Assembly: GCA_036401395.1 (NCBI GenBank)
Contig: DASWUZ010000079.1
Location: 1-7,414 of the forward strand
From: DASWUZ01 sp036401395
GTDB lineage: Bacteria; Acidobacteriota; Terriglobia; Terriglobales; Acidobacteriaceae
DNA: 7,414 nucleotides
Direction of reading: 5' to 3'
In this document: positions 1 to 5,774 of the stretch, one piece after another
Numbering within the stretch: the stretch's first letter is position 1
Layout of the letters: each line of letters starts with the position of its first letter
Translations under genes and position numbers: made by a program
Notes under the pieces: model-generated
What the model saw: the letters and a program-made list of their open reading frames with translations, nothing else
The model's database searches: none
What the model was told of the DNA's origin: nothing

Positions 1-624
1 CGCAGGCCCGACTGGGGCGGCTGGGGCGGCCGCTATGTGTATCGCCAGCCTTATGGCGAGACTCACGCGATCTGGACGCAAGGCGGGGACCTGTTCACCC
101 GCGTCACCTCGCAAGACACGGTCACCGGCATTGATGGTAAGCAGTACGTGTCAGACCAGGCGACGATCTGGCGGTGGCGCGAAGCGTTTCAAAACGACTT
201 CGCGGCGCGCATGGAATGGACCGTCGCGGACTATCGACACGCCAATCACAACCCCATAGTTGAGGTGAACGGAGTAGCGGGTGCCGCGCCCATAATGATT
301 GACGCCGAGGTTGGCAAGCCGGTGGTGCTGGACGCGAGCGCGAGTCATGATCCGGATGGGCAAACGCTGCACTATTCCTGGTTTCATTATGCCGAGGCGG
401 GCGTTACAGGGTCGAACCCGGCGGATGTGAGCATTGCCGGGGCTGACACTTCAAAGGCGGTCGTAACTCCCACGGCAGTTTGTCGTGCAAAATGGCTCCC
501 GATCGGGCCGCCATGCAGTGGCTCTGGAACGGCGCACATTATCCTGGCAGTTACCGATGATGGATCACCGCGACTTACCAGTTATCGGCGAATAATTTTC
601 AATATTCGTGACGCTAAGAAATAG
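1..624 (+). CDS. Sde182/DUF1593 family nucleoside-hydrolase-like protein, C-terminal part (5' partial)
   Basis: The frame is open from the first base, so the true start lies upstream; the GTG at 37 is internal. About 207 residues remain. The first half (GWGGRY, then YVSDQATIWRWREAFQNDFA, about nt 145-204, then RMEWTV and ANHNP) matches my recollection of the end of the nucleoside-hydrolase-like domain of Sde182/DUF1593 proteins. The second half is a beta-sandwich-like C-terminal domain: VVLDASASHDPDGQTLHYSW (about nt 322-381), then LAVTDDGSPRLTSYRR. This part resembles PKD/Ig-like modules. Relatives are secreted proteins; one from Saccharophagus was described as cellulose-binding, but substrate and reaction are not established. 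Two cysteines (codons 481-483 and 514-516) could form a disulfide in an exported protein. The gene ends TAG at 622-624 and converges on mscS. The catalytic N-terminus is outside the window, so activity cannot be judged. Confidence 0.85.
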   Translation, partial: RRPDWGGWGGRYVYRQPYGETHAIWTQGGDLFTRVTSQDTVTGIDGKQYVSDQATIWRWREAFQNDFAARMEWTVADYRHANHNPIVEVNGVAGAAPIMIDAEVGKPVVLDASASHDPDGQTLHYSWFHYAEAGVTGSNPADVSIAGADTSKAVVTPTAVCRAKWLPIGPPCSGSGTAHIILAVTDDGSPRLTSYRRIIFNIRDAKK

Positions 625-627
625 CTC

Positions 628-1632
628 CTAAGAAGATTCGCCCGTTAGTGGATTTGTCTGGTGGGGCGGTGCGGCGGTGGGGTCTGGATGAGGTTCCTCA
701 GGAGAGAAATGCTCCCCTGGGGCGCCAACCTGATAATTACCAGTTCTGCTATTGAAGACGCGCATCGGGTCGCCCGGCAGCAGGCCGTGTTCGTCAAGCG
801 CGATGCGGATGCGCCGCTGGGTCTCTCTTAGCGCGGCCCACTGCTGGTTCGCAAGGGTCTTGAGTTGCACTGGGTAAATGACCTGCGAGCCTTTGATGGC
901 ATCGACGCCAAGCAGAGTCGGATCGCTGAGGAAGACGGAGGAGTAGGCGGGATCGTTGCGTACGCTCATGGCAACATCTTTGAGAATCGCTAACACTTTG
1001 TCAGGGTCGGCGGAGAAGTCGACCGAGACGCTGATGGTGGCGACGGAGTAGTCGCGGGTCAGATTCGCGACGGTCGTAATTTGCGAGTTCGGAATGATGA
1101 AGAGGGTGCCGTCGTCATCTCGGACAGTTGTCTTGCGCAGGGTCATGGCTTCGACCACGCCGCTGAGGCCGGCGATCCGAATCTTGTCGCCGACGTTATA
1201 TTGATCTTCGATAAGGATGAGGATTCCGTTGAGGCAGTCTTTGACGATGGTCTGGGCAGCCAGGCCGATGGCGACTCCTGCCACTCCCGCGCTGGCGATG
1301 AGGGGCGCAAGATTGAAATCCAATTTGGCTAGGACCATCAGCACCGCGACAAAGACGATAAACCCATAGCCGGTAGCACGCATTACGGACGCGACCGTTT
1401 TTGTCTGGGCCAGGCGCTGCTGGTCCGCCGCGTGGCGCTCGGCGATTTTGGCGAGACGGCTGGTGAGGATGTGCAGCAGCTGCATCAACAACCACGCGCA
1501 AAAGATGATGAGCACGATTGCAGGCAGTTTGGTGTGTATGAAGTCCTGCAGGTCATCAAGCCAGTTGTCGCTCAACTTCGAAAAGAACTCGTGCCTGGTA
1601 ACAATGCTTAGCTGTAGAGTTGGGGCAGACAA
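628..1632 (-). CDS. MscS-family small-conductance mechanosensitive channel
   Basis: This 334-residue protein is probably an inner-membrane channel that opens under membrane tension and releases solutes on hypo-osmotic shock. Three hydrophobic helices are visible, at about 36-57, 84-103 and 109-141. The third carries the Gly/Ala-rich pore-lining pattern typical of MscS TM3 (LIASAGVAGVAIGLAAQT), followed by NGILILIEDQYNVGDKI. The cytoplasmic beta domain follows: GLSGVVEAMTLRKTTVRDDD, then FIIPNSQI at 168-175. An alpha/beta C-terminal domain extends to about 275, and the protein ends in a Pro/His-rich tail (about 298-334). The length is near that of E. coli MscS (about 286 aa) plus the tail, with no extra N-terminal helices of the MscK or YbdG kind. 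The start is TTG at 1632: no ATG or GTG occurs in frame between it and the upstream stop at 1708-1710, and an AGAAGG lies 12 nt upstream. The next Met (residue 50) would delete most of TM1. It is divergent from the small secreted gene pair. The subfamily is not resolved. Confidence 0.93.
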   Translation of the reverse strand: MSAPTLQLSIVTRHEFFSKLSDNWLDDLQDFIHTKLPAIVLIIFCAWLLMQLLHILTSRLAKIAERHAADQQRLAQTKTVASVMRATGYGFIVFVAVLMVLAKLDFNLAPLIASAGVAGVAIGLAAQTIVKDCLNGILILIEDQYNVGDKIRIAGLSGVVEAMTLRKTTVRDDDGTLFIIPNSQITTVANLTRDYSVATISVSVDFSADPDKVLAILKDVAMSVRNDPAYSSVFLSDPTLLGVDAIKGSQVIYPVQLKTLANQQWAALRETQRRIRIALDEHGLLPGDPMRVFNSRTGNYQVGAPGEHFSPEEPHPDPTAAPPHQTNPLTGESS

Positions 1633-1685
1633 GAGGCGTGCCGTCCTTCTTTTGACGTTTAAGTCCTTTTTTAGAGCGTTGTTTC

Positions 1686-1691
1686 TATAAT
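1686..1691 (+). promoter_or_regulatory. Candidate -10 box upstream of small exported protein copy A
   Basis: A perfect TATAAT sits in the mscS/copy A divergent gap. Transcription would begin near 1697-1699, giving a very short leader before ATG 1710 and supporting that start over ATG 1698. No good -35 hexamer lies 16-18 bp upstream (the region reads near GTCCTT); the TTGACG at 1652-1657 is 28 bp away and too distant. The opposite strand reads ATTATAGA at the same place, so an mscS -10 could overlap. The call is from sequence pattern only. Confidence 0.35.
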
Positions 1692-1697
1692 GAACCG

Positions 1698-2092
1698 ATG
1701 CGAGGTTTCATGAAGAAGTTGTGCTCGCCGGGTTTGGTGGCCGCCTTGCTTGCAGGCGTAGTGTCCCTGTTCGCATGGCGCGCCGAGGGTCAATACCACC
1801 CGAATACAGTCGGTGGTCTGCCGATCCCTGATCCTGCGGCATCCACTGGCGATCACTCGCGGGTGGCAGCGCCCTTTCCTCCCGATTTGATGGAGAGAGA
1901 GCGAAAGGCGTTCAACGAAGAGCGGCGTCAAAGGTCAAGGCGGACGCGGAGAAGCTGATGGCGCTGACCGGGGAGTTGCAGGCGGAAATCAGCAAGACTA
2001 ACGTGGCTGTGCCTTCGGATGACCTTGCAAAGATAGTGGAGGCAATCGAAAAGCTGGCGCGCCGGGCTGAAGACAGAGTCAGGAAGCAGTGA
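1698..2092 (+). pseudogene. Small exported PFPPD-motif protein, copy A, interrupted by a frameshift
   Basis: The reading frame opens at ATG 1698 or, more likely, ATG 1710, which has GAGG at 1702-1705. It encodes a signal peptide (MKKLCSPGLVAALLAGVVSL, then FAWRAEG, with probable cleavage before QYHP). A Pro-rich mature N-terminus and the motif PFPPDLMERER follow. The frame ends early at TGA 1956-1958 in an Arg-rich tail that looks out of frame. The family sequence resumes in another frame at GTC 1934 (VKADAEKLMALTGELQAEIS, later IEKLARRAEDRVRKQ) and stops at TGA 2090-2092. A -1 shift, or one base restored in the CAAAGG at 1929-1934, joins the halves as NEERRQ-K-VKADAEKL. The joined product is 127 aa from ATG 1710, against 126 aa for the intact neighbour, and aligns to it without gaps from PFPPD to the C-terminus. 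The function is unknown; the C-terminal half looks helical, perhaps coiled coil. It may be a decayed gene, a sequence error, or (least likely) a recoded gene. Confidence 0.8.
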
Positions 2093-2162
2093 CAAAGTTG
2101 GCCTCACTAAGGTTGATTGCTGTCCGCGTAAGTCGCATAGAGCACAAATTCCGGAGAATTTA

Positions 2163-2543
2163 GTGAAGCACGTACGCGGGACCAAAACGATCATTCTCTT
2201 CACGGCCTTTCTGTGCGTCCTCTCGCACGGGTGCTCCGCGCAAATGAGTTCTGCTCCGTCTGGTCAAGCGGGCGCCCCTACAGCGCCCTTGCACCTGCCC
2301 GGGGATGAGGGCCAACGGCATCCATTCCCCCCGGATATGGAAGAGAAGGCCCTAAGGATGAGAAATGAGCAGCGGCAAAAGCAGTTGGTTTCCGACGCTG
2401 GAAAACTGCTGGCTCTCGCCCATCAGCTCCAGGTGGAAGTAAATTCGGCGAGCGCTGGGGCGTTACCGCAGCGCACGCTGAAAAAAGCTGAAGAAGTGGA
2501 GAAGTTGGCTCGCAGCGTGAAGGACAAGATGAAAGCGGACTGA
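2163..2543 (+). CDS. Small exported PFPPD-motif protein, copy B (intact)
   Basis: This 126-residue protein has no recognised function. It starts at GTG 2163, supported by GGAGA at 2153-2157 with 5-nt spacing. Residues 1-26 form a signal peptide (basic MKHVRGTK, hydrophobic IILFTAFLCVL, then HGCSA before Gln). The Cys at 24 sits in LSHGC, a poor lipobox because of His at -2, so signal peptidase I cleavage after CSA is preferred. A Pro/Gly-rich linker leads to HPFPPDMEEKALRMRNEQRQ (about 53-72). A charged helical segment with heptad-like leucines follows (KLLALAHQLQVEV, then KKAEEVEKLARSVKDKMK), ending in a Lys-rich C-terminus. It is a paralogue of the broken copy just upstream: by hand count, 26 of 73 residues are identical over the ungapped C-terminal region. 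I recall similar short proteins in many acidobacterial genomes, annotated only as hypothetical. The next gene, 105 bp downstream, encodes a lytic transglycosylase, so a role in the periplasm or envelope is plausible but unproven. Confidence 0.85.
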   Translation: MKHVRGTKTIILFTAFLCVLSHGCSAQMSSAPSGQAGAPTAPLHLPGDEGQRHPFPPDMEEKALRMRNEQRQKQLVSDAGKLLALAHQLQVEVNSASAGALPQRTLKKAEEVEKLARSVKDKMKAD

Positions 2544-2635
2544 ATCCACACCCGTGTTTGCCTGGTGATAACGCTTAGGGTTCCGGGTCGAGGGTGAAAG
2601 CAACTTTGCGGCAGGTTTCCGCTTAAATTCGTAGC

Positions 2636-2640
2636 AGAGG
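2636..2640 (+). promoter_or_regulatory. Ribosome binding site choosing the TTG start of slt
   Basis: AGAGG lies 8 nt before TTG 2649 but 14 nt before the in-frame ATG 2655. The spacing favours the TTG. The two choices differ by only two residues, both ahead of the signal peptide. Confidence 0.45.
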
Positions 2641-2648
2641 CTTGCTCT

Positions 2649-5057
2649 TTGCAAATGTATTGGGGATCGCCAGCGCGTGGCCGCGGTTTCAGAGATGTAG
2701 CGCTCGGGCTTTTGAGCGGAATACTGATTGTTGCCTTGGCATTTTTTGTGGGTGCCTCGGCAGAGGCTGCTGTCCGGAAACATAAGTCGCCTGCGTCTTC
2801 TGGAAAGCGCGCCGCTCGAGCTACGGCGAGCGGAAGATCTGCACGTCGAAGAAGCGGGGCGACTAGCAGAGGCTCCAGCAGGCGAGGGCGCGCACGCCGC
2901 AGGCACACCCATAAGCCGCTTTCGGCAAAAGCTCTGGCGCGGAGCCGCAAGCTTACCAGGGCTTTCGTAGCCTCGTCGCAGTTGCGGCCGATGGCACAGC
3001 AACTGGCGCAGAATCGGACTCCGGCTGCTTATGGTGGAGTCGCTGCTTATGCGCGGTCGCACGGCGGCGAAGCGGGATCGGCAGCTTATCTCGCGCTTGG
3101 CCATGCCTACCTGCTCGACAAAAATTATTCGGAGGCGATCAGCAGTTTTCAGCAGTCGGCCAGGTTGGGCGAGTCGCTTGATGACTACGCCGAGTATCTG
3201 ACCGCGCAGGCTAATTTACAGGCCAATAAGCTTCCGCAGGCTGAGGTGCTGTTAAGTGGGTTCGAGAACCGCCATCCCGACAGCATCTTTGTCCGCGGCG
3301 TCCCAGTACTGGAGTCGAACCTGCTGTTACAGCAAGGCGATCCTCAGGCGGCCCTGGCGGTATTGAAGGCGCATCAGGGCGAGAACATCGCGGAGCATGC
3401 CGACTTTCTATTATCCCAGGCCAAAGCGTTGCAAATGGCCGGTCAGGTGGATGCGGCGGGGAAGTTATTCCGGCATGTGTTTTTGGGTTTTCCGCTCAGC
3501 GCGGAGGCACAGCAGGCGAAGACGCAGTTGAGCGCTGCCGCTCCTTTGACCGAGGCGGAGCGGCGCGCCCACGCCGACGCGCTTTATGCGGCGGGACGAT
3601 TCAGCGATGCGGAAGAGGAGTTTCGCGCCCTCGCAGCTGTATCCAGTGGAACGGAGAAGAATGCGGCGCTTGTTTCCGCGGCTGCGTGCGCCTGGAAGCA
3701 GAAACGGCTGAGCAAGGCGCAGCTCGACGAGCTGCAAGATACGCCTGATGAGGCCGGCGCACAGCGCATGTATCTATATATGGAGCTGGCTCGGGACAAG
3801 AACGACACCGCGGAGCAGCAGTCCATCGTGCAGCAGATGGAGACTCGCGACCCGGCAAGCCCCTGGCTTGCTGAGGCGCTTTATTCGAGCGGCAACATGT
3901 ATTTGCTGCGTAAGGATTTTCCCCAGGCAATTGCATATTATGGCGAGCTTGCGAAGCGCTTTCCAAAACACGCTTATGCGCCGAGCAGCCATTGGCGCGC
4001 AGCGTGGCTGAGTTATCGGCTGGGAAATTATTCCGATGCGGCGCGCTTGTTTGACGAGCAGCTTGCGCTTTATCCCGGTGGGCGCGAGATACCCGGGGCC
4101 CTCTACTGGCGCGGCCGCGTTTACGAGGAGCAGGAACATCGCCCGGAGATGGCCGCCGCATATTACGAAACCGTGGTGCGGGTCTATCAGCACTTTTACT
4201 ACGCGGCGCAGGGGCGGACGCGGCTCGCTGCTTTGAAGCAGGCCGGGCATGTCAGGGCGGAAGACGTGGCGATGCTGAACGCGATGCATGCCGAGCCGAT
4301 TCCGGAGCTGACCGACGACGTGCCGGAAGACGATCCGCATGTGGTGAAGGCGAAGCTGCTGGCAAACGCGGGGTTGAACGAGTACATTGCGCCGGAGATT
4401 CACGCCGCCGAGGGGAGCGAGCAGTGGGGTGCGTTTGCCGAGGCGGAAATTTACGTTTCTTACGGTGAAAATTTTCATGCGATGAGGCTGATGAAGCGGG
4501 CAATTCCGTTTTATACATCGGCGCCGGTGGATGAGATTCCCATGACGTATTGGCGGATTTTATTTCCGCAGTCGTATTGGGGCGTCATCAAGACTGAGTC
4601 GGCGAAGAACGGGCTCGACCCTTATATGGTGGCAGCACTGATCCGGCAGGAGACGGAGTTCAACCCAGCCGCGGTGTCGAACAAGAGTGCCTATGGCTTG
4701 ATGCAACTGATACCTGCGGCGGGCAAGAGCATGGCGAAGGCGGAAGGCATCAAGCACTTTGAGACCAGCATGTTGCTTGATCCGGCGATGAATATCCGCC
4801 TCGGGGCGCGGTATCTGAAAATGACTCTGGATAAGTTTGGCGGCCAGCCGGAGTATGCGTTCGCTGCTTACAACGCGGGCGATGAGCGGGTGTACGACTG
4901 GCAGAGTATCGGGCATTATCACGGTATCGATGAGTTTGTGGAGTCGATTCCGTTTACCGAGACGCGTGAGTATGTGCAGGCGATCGTGCGCAACGAGGAG
5001 ATATATAAGGAGCTTGACGCGGTTGCCAGTGCGCAGGCCAGCGCAGGCGCTCAGTAG
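2649..5057 (+). CDS. slt: Slt70-like soluble lytic murein transglycosylase with TPR-type N-terminal region
   Basis: This 802-residue periplasmic enzyme is predicted to cleave the MurNAc-GlcNAc beta-1,4 bond of peptidoglycan with formation of 1,6-anhydroMurNAc. An N-terminal hydrophobic stretch (about 17-36) ends in GASAEA, a signal peptidase I-type site. Residues 43-89 are extremely rich in Arg, Ser and Lys. Residues 120-600 are helical repeats of TPR/superhelix character, for example AAYLALGHAYLLDKNYSEAI (about 145-164), LYSSGNMYLLRKDFPQAIAY (about 411-430) and WRAAWLSYRLGNYSDAARLF (about 449-468). The SLT domain occupies about 640-790. The catalytic Glu is E668 in ALIRQETEFNP, followed by AVSNKSAYGLMQLIP (675-689), NIRLGARYL (715-723), AAYNAGDERV (739-748) and FVESIPFTETREYV (763-776). 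All signature elements of GH23 family 1 Slt enzymes are present. The TTG start is chosen from the RBS spacing. No partner gene is tightly coupled; the gaps are 105 bp upstream and 293 bp downstream. Confidence 0.95.
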   Translation: MQMYWGSPARGRGFRDVALGLLSGILIVALAFFVGASAEAAVRKHKSPASSGKRAARATASGRSARRRSGATSRGSSRRGRARRRHTHKPLSAKALARSRKLTRAFVASSQLRPMAQQLAQNRTPAAYGGVAAYARSHGGEAGSAAYLALGHAYLLDKNYSEAISSFQQSARLGESLDDYAEYLTAQANLQANKLPQAEVLLSGFENRHPDSIFVRGVPVLESNLLLQQGDPQAALAVLKAHQGENIAEHADFLLSQAKALQMAGQVDAAGKLFRHVFLGFPLSAEAQQAKTQLSAAAPLTEAERRAHADALYAAGRFSDAEEEFRALAAVSSGTEKNAALVSAAACAWKQKRLSKAQLDELQDTPDEAGAQRMYLYMELARDKNDTAEQQSIVQQMETRDPASPWLAEALYSSGNMYLLRKDFPQAIAYYGELAKRFPKHAYAPSSHWRAAWLSYRLGNYSDAARLFDEQLALYPGGREIPGALYWRGRVYEEQEHRPEMAAAYYETVVRVYQHFYYAAQGRTRLAALKQAGHVRAEDVAMLNAMHAEPIPELTDDVPEDDPHVVKAKLLANAGLNEYIAPEIHAAEGSEQWGAFAEAEIYVSYGENFHAMRLMKRAIPFYTSAPVDEIPMTYWRILFPQSYWGVIKTESAKNGLDPYMVAALIRQETEFNPAAVSNKSAYGLMQLIPAAGKSMAKAEGIKHFETSMLLDPAMNIRLGARYLKMTLDKFGGQPEYAFAAYNAGDERVYDWQSIGHYHGIDEFVESIPFTETREYVQAIVRNEEIYKELDAVASAQASAGAQ

Positions 5058-5071
5058 AGGGTGCGGCGTTG

Positions 5072-5089
5072 CCGGGGTGTGGTCCCCGG
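5072..5089 (+). terminator. GC-rich hairpin 15 bp after slt, possible transcript end
   Basis: CCGGGG and CCCCGG form a perfect 6-bp stem around the loop TGTGGT. No T-run follows (the next bases are TGTGGTTCATC), so this is not a classical intrinsic terminator. It may protect the 3' end or aid Rho-dependent termination. Confidence 0.3.
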
Positions 5090-5170
5090 TGTGGTTCATC
5101 TGCCAGATGTCCGCTTGATGAATTCAGGGCCGAGTGAATCCAGTTAGGCACTGAGAGACAGGATTGTTGA

Positions 5171-5199
5171 TTGACACTTGCCGGGGTCGCGGGAAGAAT
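5171..5199 (+). promoter_or_regulatory. Candidate sigma70-type promoter for the four-cysteine protein
   Basis: A perfect -35 hexamer TTGACA (5171-5176) is followed after 17 bp by AAGAAT (5194-5199), which matches 4 of 6 bases of the -10 consensus. It is the best promoter-like pair in the 293-bp gap between slt and the next gene. It would give a leader of about 145 nt before ATG 5351. Apart from this and the post-slt hairpin, I see no gene in 5058-5350. Confidence 0.4.
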
Positions 5200-5350
5200 T
5201 ACAGCAGTTATCGATCTGGCTCTCAGGCAACCGGTGTTGCAAAGCACGATGTCAGATCCGCAGCGATTTCAAGGAGGTCATTTCCCCCGTTAACTTAAGC
5301 TGGACAAGCTAGAGAAAACATCCGCCTAACCAAAATCGAGAGGAGTCAGC

Positions 5351-5614
5351 ATGTTGCCAGAGCTGCAGTTACTTGAGGAATGGATTCCGGAGCAGATGGA
5401 GCCCGGGACGCTGTTTGTGCTGGAAAACGCCGGGGGAATGGGCGACGCGAGAAATCCTTATTGGGCGGTGCTCGCGTGCCCGGTGTGTGGAGCTCTGGGG
5501 TTGATTACGCGGACCCAATATGCGGGACTTGATTCGATGATCTGCGGTTCGGACCACTGTTCGGCCGAGTATTATTTGCCTGATCACGGGATCGTTTATC
5601 GCAAACCTCAGTAG
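5351..5614 (+). CDS. Small four-cysteine (zinc-ribbon-like) protein of unknown function
   Basis: This 87-residue protein is probably cytoplasmic, as no signal peptide or membrane segment is seen. The ATG at 5351 has a strong AGGAG (5341-5345) with 5-nt spacing. Residues 1-30 are acidic and Leu/Glu-rich (LPELQLLEEWIPEQMEPGTL). A CPVCG knuckle follows at 43-47, and a second pair is C65 and C70 in ICGSDHC. This CxxC-18-CxxxxC arrangement, with H69 as an alternative ligand, suggests one zinc ribbon. The segment between the pairs (ALGLITRTQYAG) would be the ribbon's beta hairpin. The C-terminus (EYYLPDHGIVYRKPQ) looks like a beta-rich cap. No catalytic motif is apparent, and the protein is too short for a known zinc-dependent enzyme. 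It could be a nucleic-acid- or protein-binding accessory factor. It appears to be its own transcription unit, with a candidate promoter upstream and a terminator 27 bp after its stop. I do not recognise a named family. Confidence 0.8.
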   Translation: MLPELQLLEEWIPEQMEPGTLFVLENAGGMGDARNPYWAVLACPVCGALGLITRTQYAGLDSMICGSDHCSAEYYLPDHGIVYRKPQ

Positions 5615-5641
5615 TTTTTTGCGGGGCGATTTTGAAAGAGA

Positions 5642-5669
5642 GGGGCGCCTTAGGGTGCCCCTTCTTGTT
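5642..5669 (+). terminator. Intrinsic terminator after the four-cysteine protein gene
   Basis: GGGGCGCC (5642-5649) pairs with GGTGCCCC (5654-5661), including one G-T wobble, around the 4-nt loop TTAG. The T-rich tract TTCTTGTT follows directly. The 8-bp GC-rich stem, tight loop and T-rich tail are typical of Rho-independent termination. It lies 27 bp past the stop codon and separates this gene from ligD. Confidence 0.75.
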
Positions 5670-5695
5670 GGCTTCTTGGCGCGATGGGATAGTAT
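5668..5695 (+). promoter_or_regulatory. Weak candidate promoter for ligD
   Basis: TTGGCT (5668-5673) and TAGTAT (5690-5695) are separated by 16 bp and each matches 4 of 6 consensus bases. The pair lies just after the terminator and about 75 bp before the ligD start. It is the only promoter-like pair I could pick out in this gap; the support is weak. Confidence 0.25.
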
Positions 5696-5723
5696 GCAGC
5701 CGAATGGGTGGCAGGGGAATCTC

Positions 5724-5774
5724 ATGGTGAGCACTGGCGCGGGGCCTTTTAGGGCCTGGTTGCGGAGGGGATGA
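5724..5774 (+). CDS. Possible short upstream ORF overlapping the ligD start
   Basis: ATG 5724 encodes 16 residues (MVSTGAGPFRAWLRRG) and stops at TGA 5772-5774, overlapping the ATGATG at the beginning of ligD. AGGGGA at 5713-5718 lies 5 nt upstream, a reasonable ribosome binding site. The same frame also opens at ATG 5694, giving 26 residues. The ligD ribosome binding site lies inside its last codons, so translation of this ORF could be coupled to ligD. No homology is recognised; it may be chance. Confidence 0.25.
   Translation: MVSTGAGPFRAWLRRG
5764..5770 (+). promoter_or_regulatory. Ribosome binding site of ligD
   Basis: GGAGGGG lies just before the double start ATGATG. Spacing from GGAGG is 5 nt to ATG 5774 and 2 nt to ATG 5771, so 5774 is preferred. 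An in-frame stop at 5750-5752 rules out distant upstream starts. Confidence 0.6.

Noticed and set aside
1652..1657. TTGACG as a -35 box for the small exported gene
   Set aside because: The spacing to TATAAT (28 bp) is far from the usual 16-18 bp, and no other -10-like hexamer fits.
2544..2648. Promoter or terminator in the gap before slt
   Set aside because: TTGCGG and TTAAAT are only 11 bp apart, and the small inverted repeats (ACAC-CC-GTGT) lack T-runs; nothing is convincing.
3774..4478. Long minus-strand open frames inside slt, including one of 234 codons
   Set aside because: They lie antisense to a clear, fully conserved transglycosylase. Their Arg/Pro/His-rich composition is typical of frames opposite GC-rich coding DNA, and no family motif was seen.
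5069..5187. Direct repeat TTGCCGGGGT at 5069-5078 and 5178-5187, and GGTGTGG twice at 5076-5094
   Set aside because: These are short GC-rich words with only two copies and no regular spacing or flanking structure, so coincidence is sufficient.
4560..5247. Minus-strand frames over the slt 3' end and the following gap
   Set aside because: They are opposite the SLT catalytic motifs, have unlikely composition, and show no ribosome binding site or homology.
5741..5758. GGCC-TTTTAG-GGCC inverted repeat before ligD
   Set aside because: The 4-bp stem is too short to call a regulatory hairpin or terminator.
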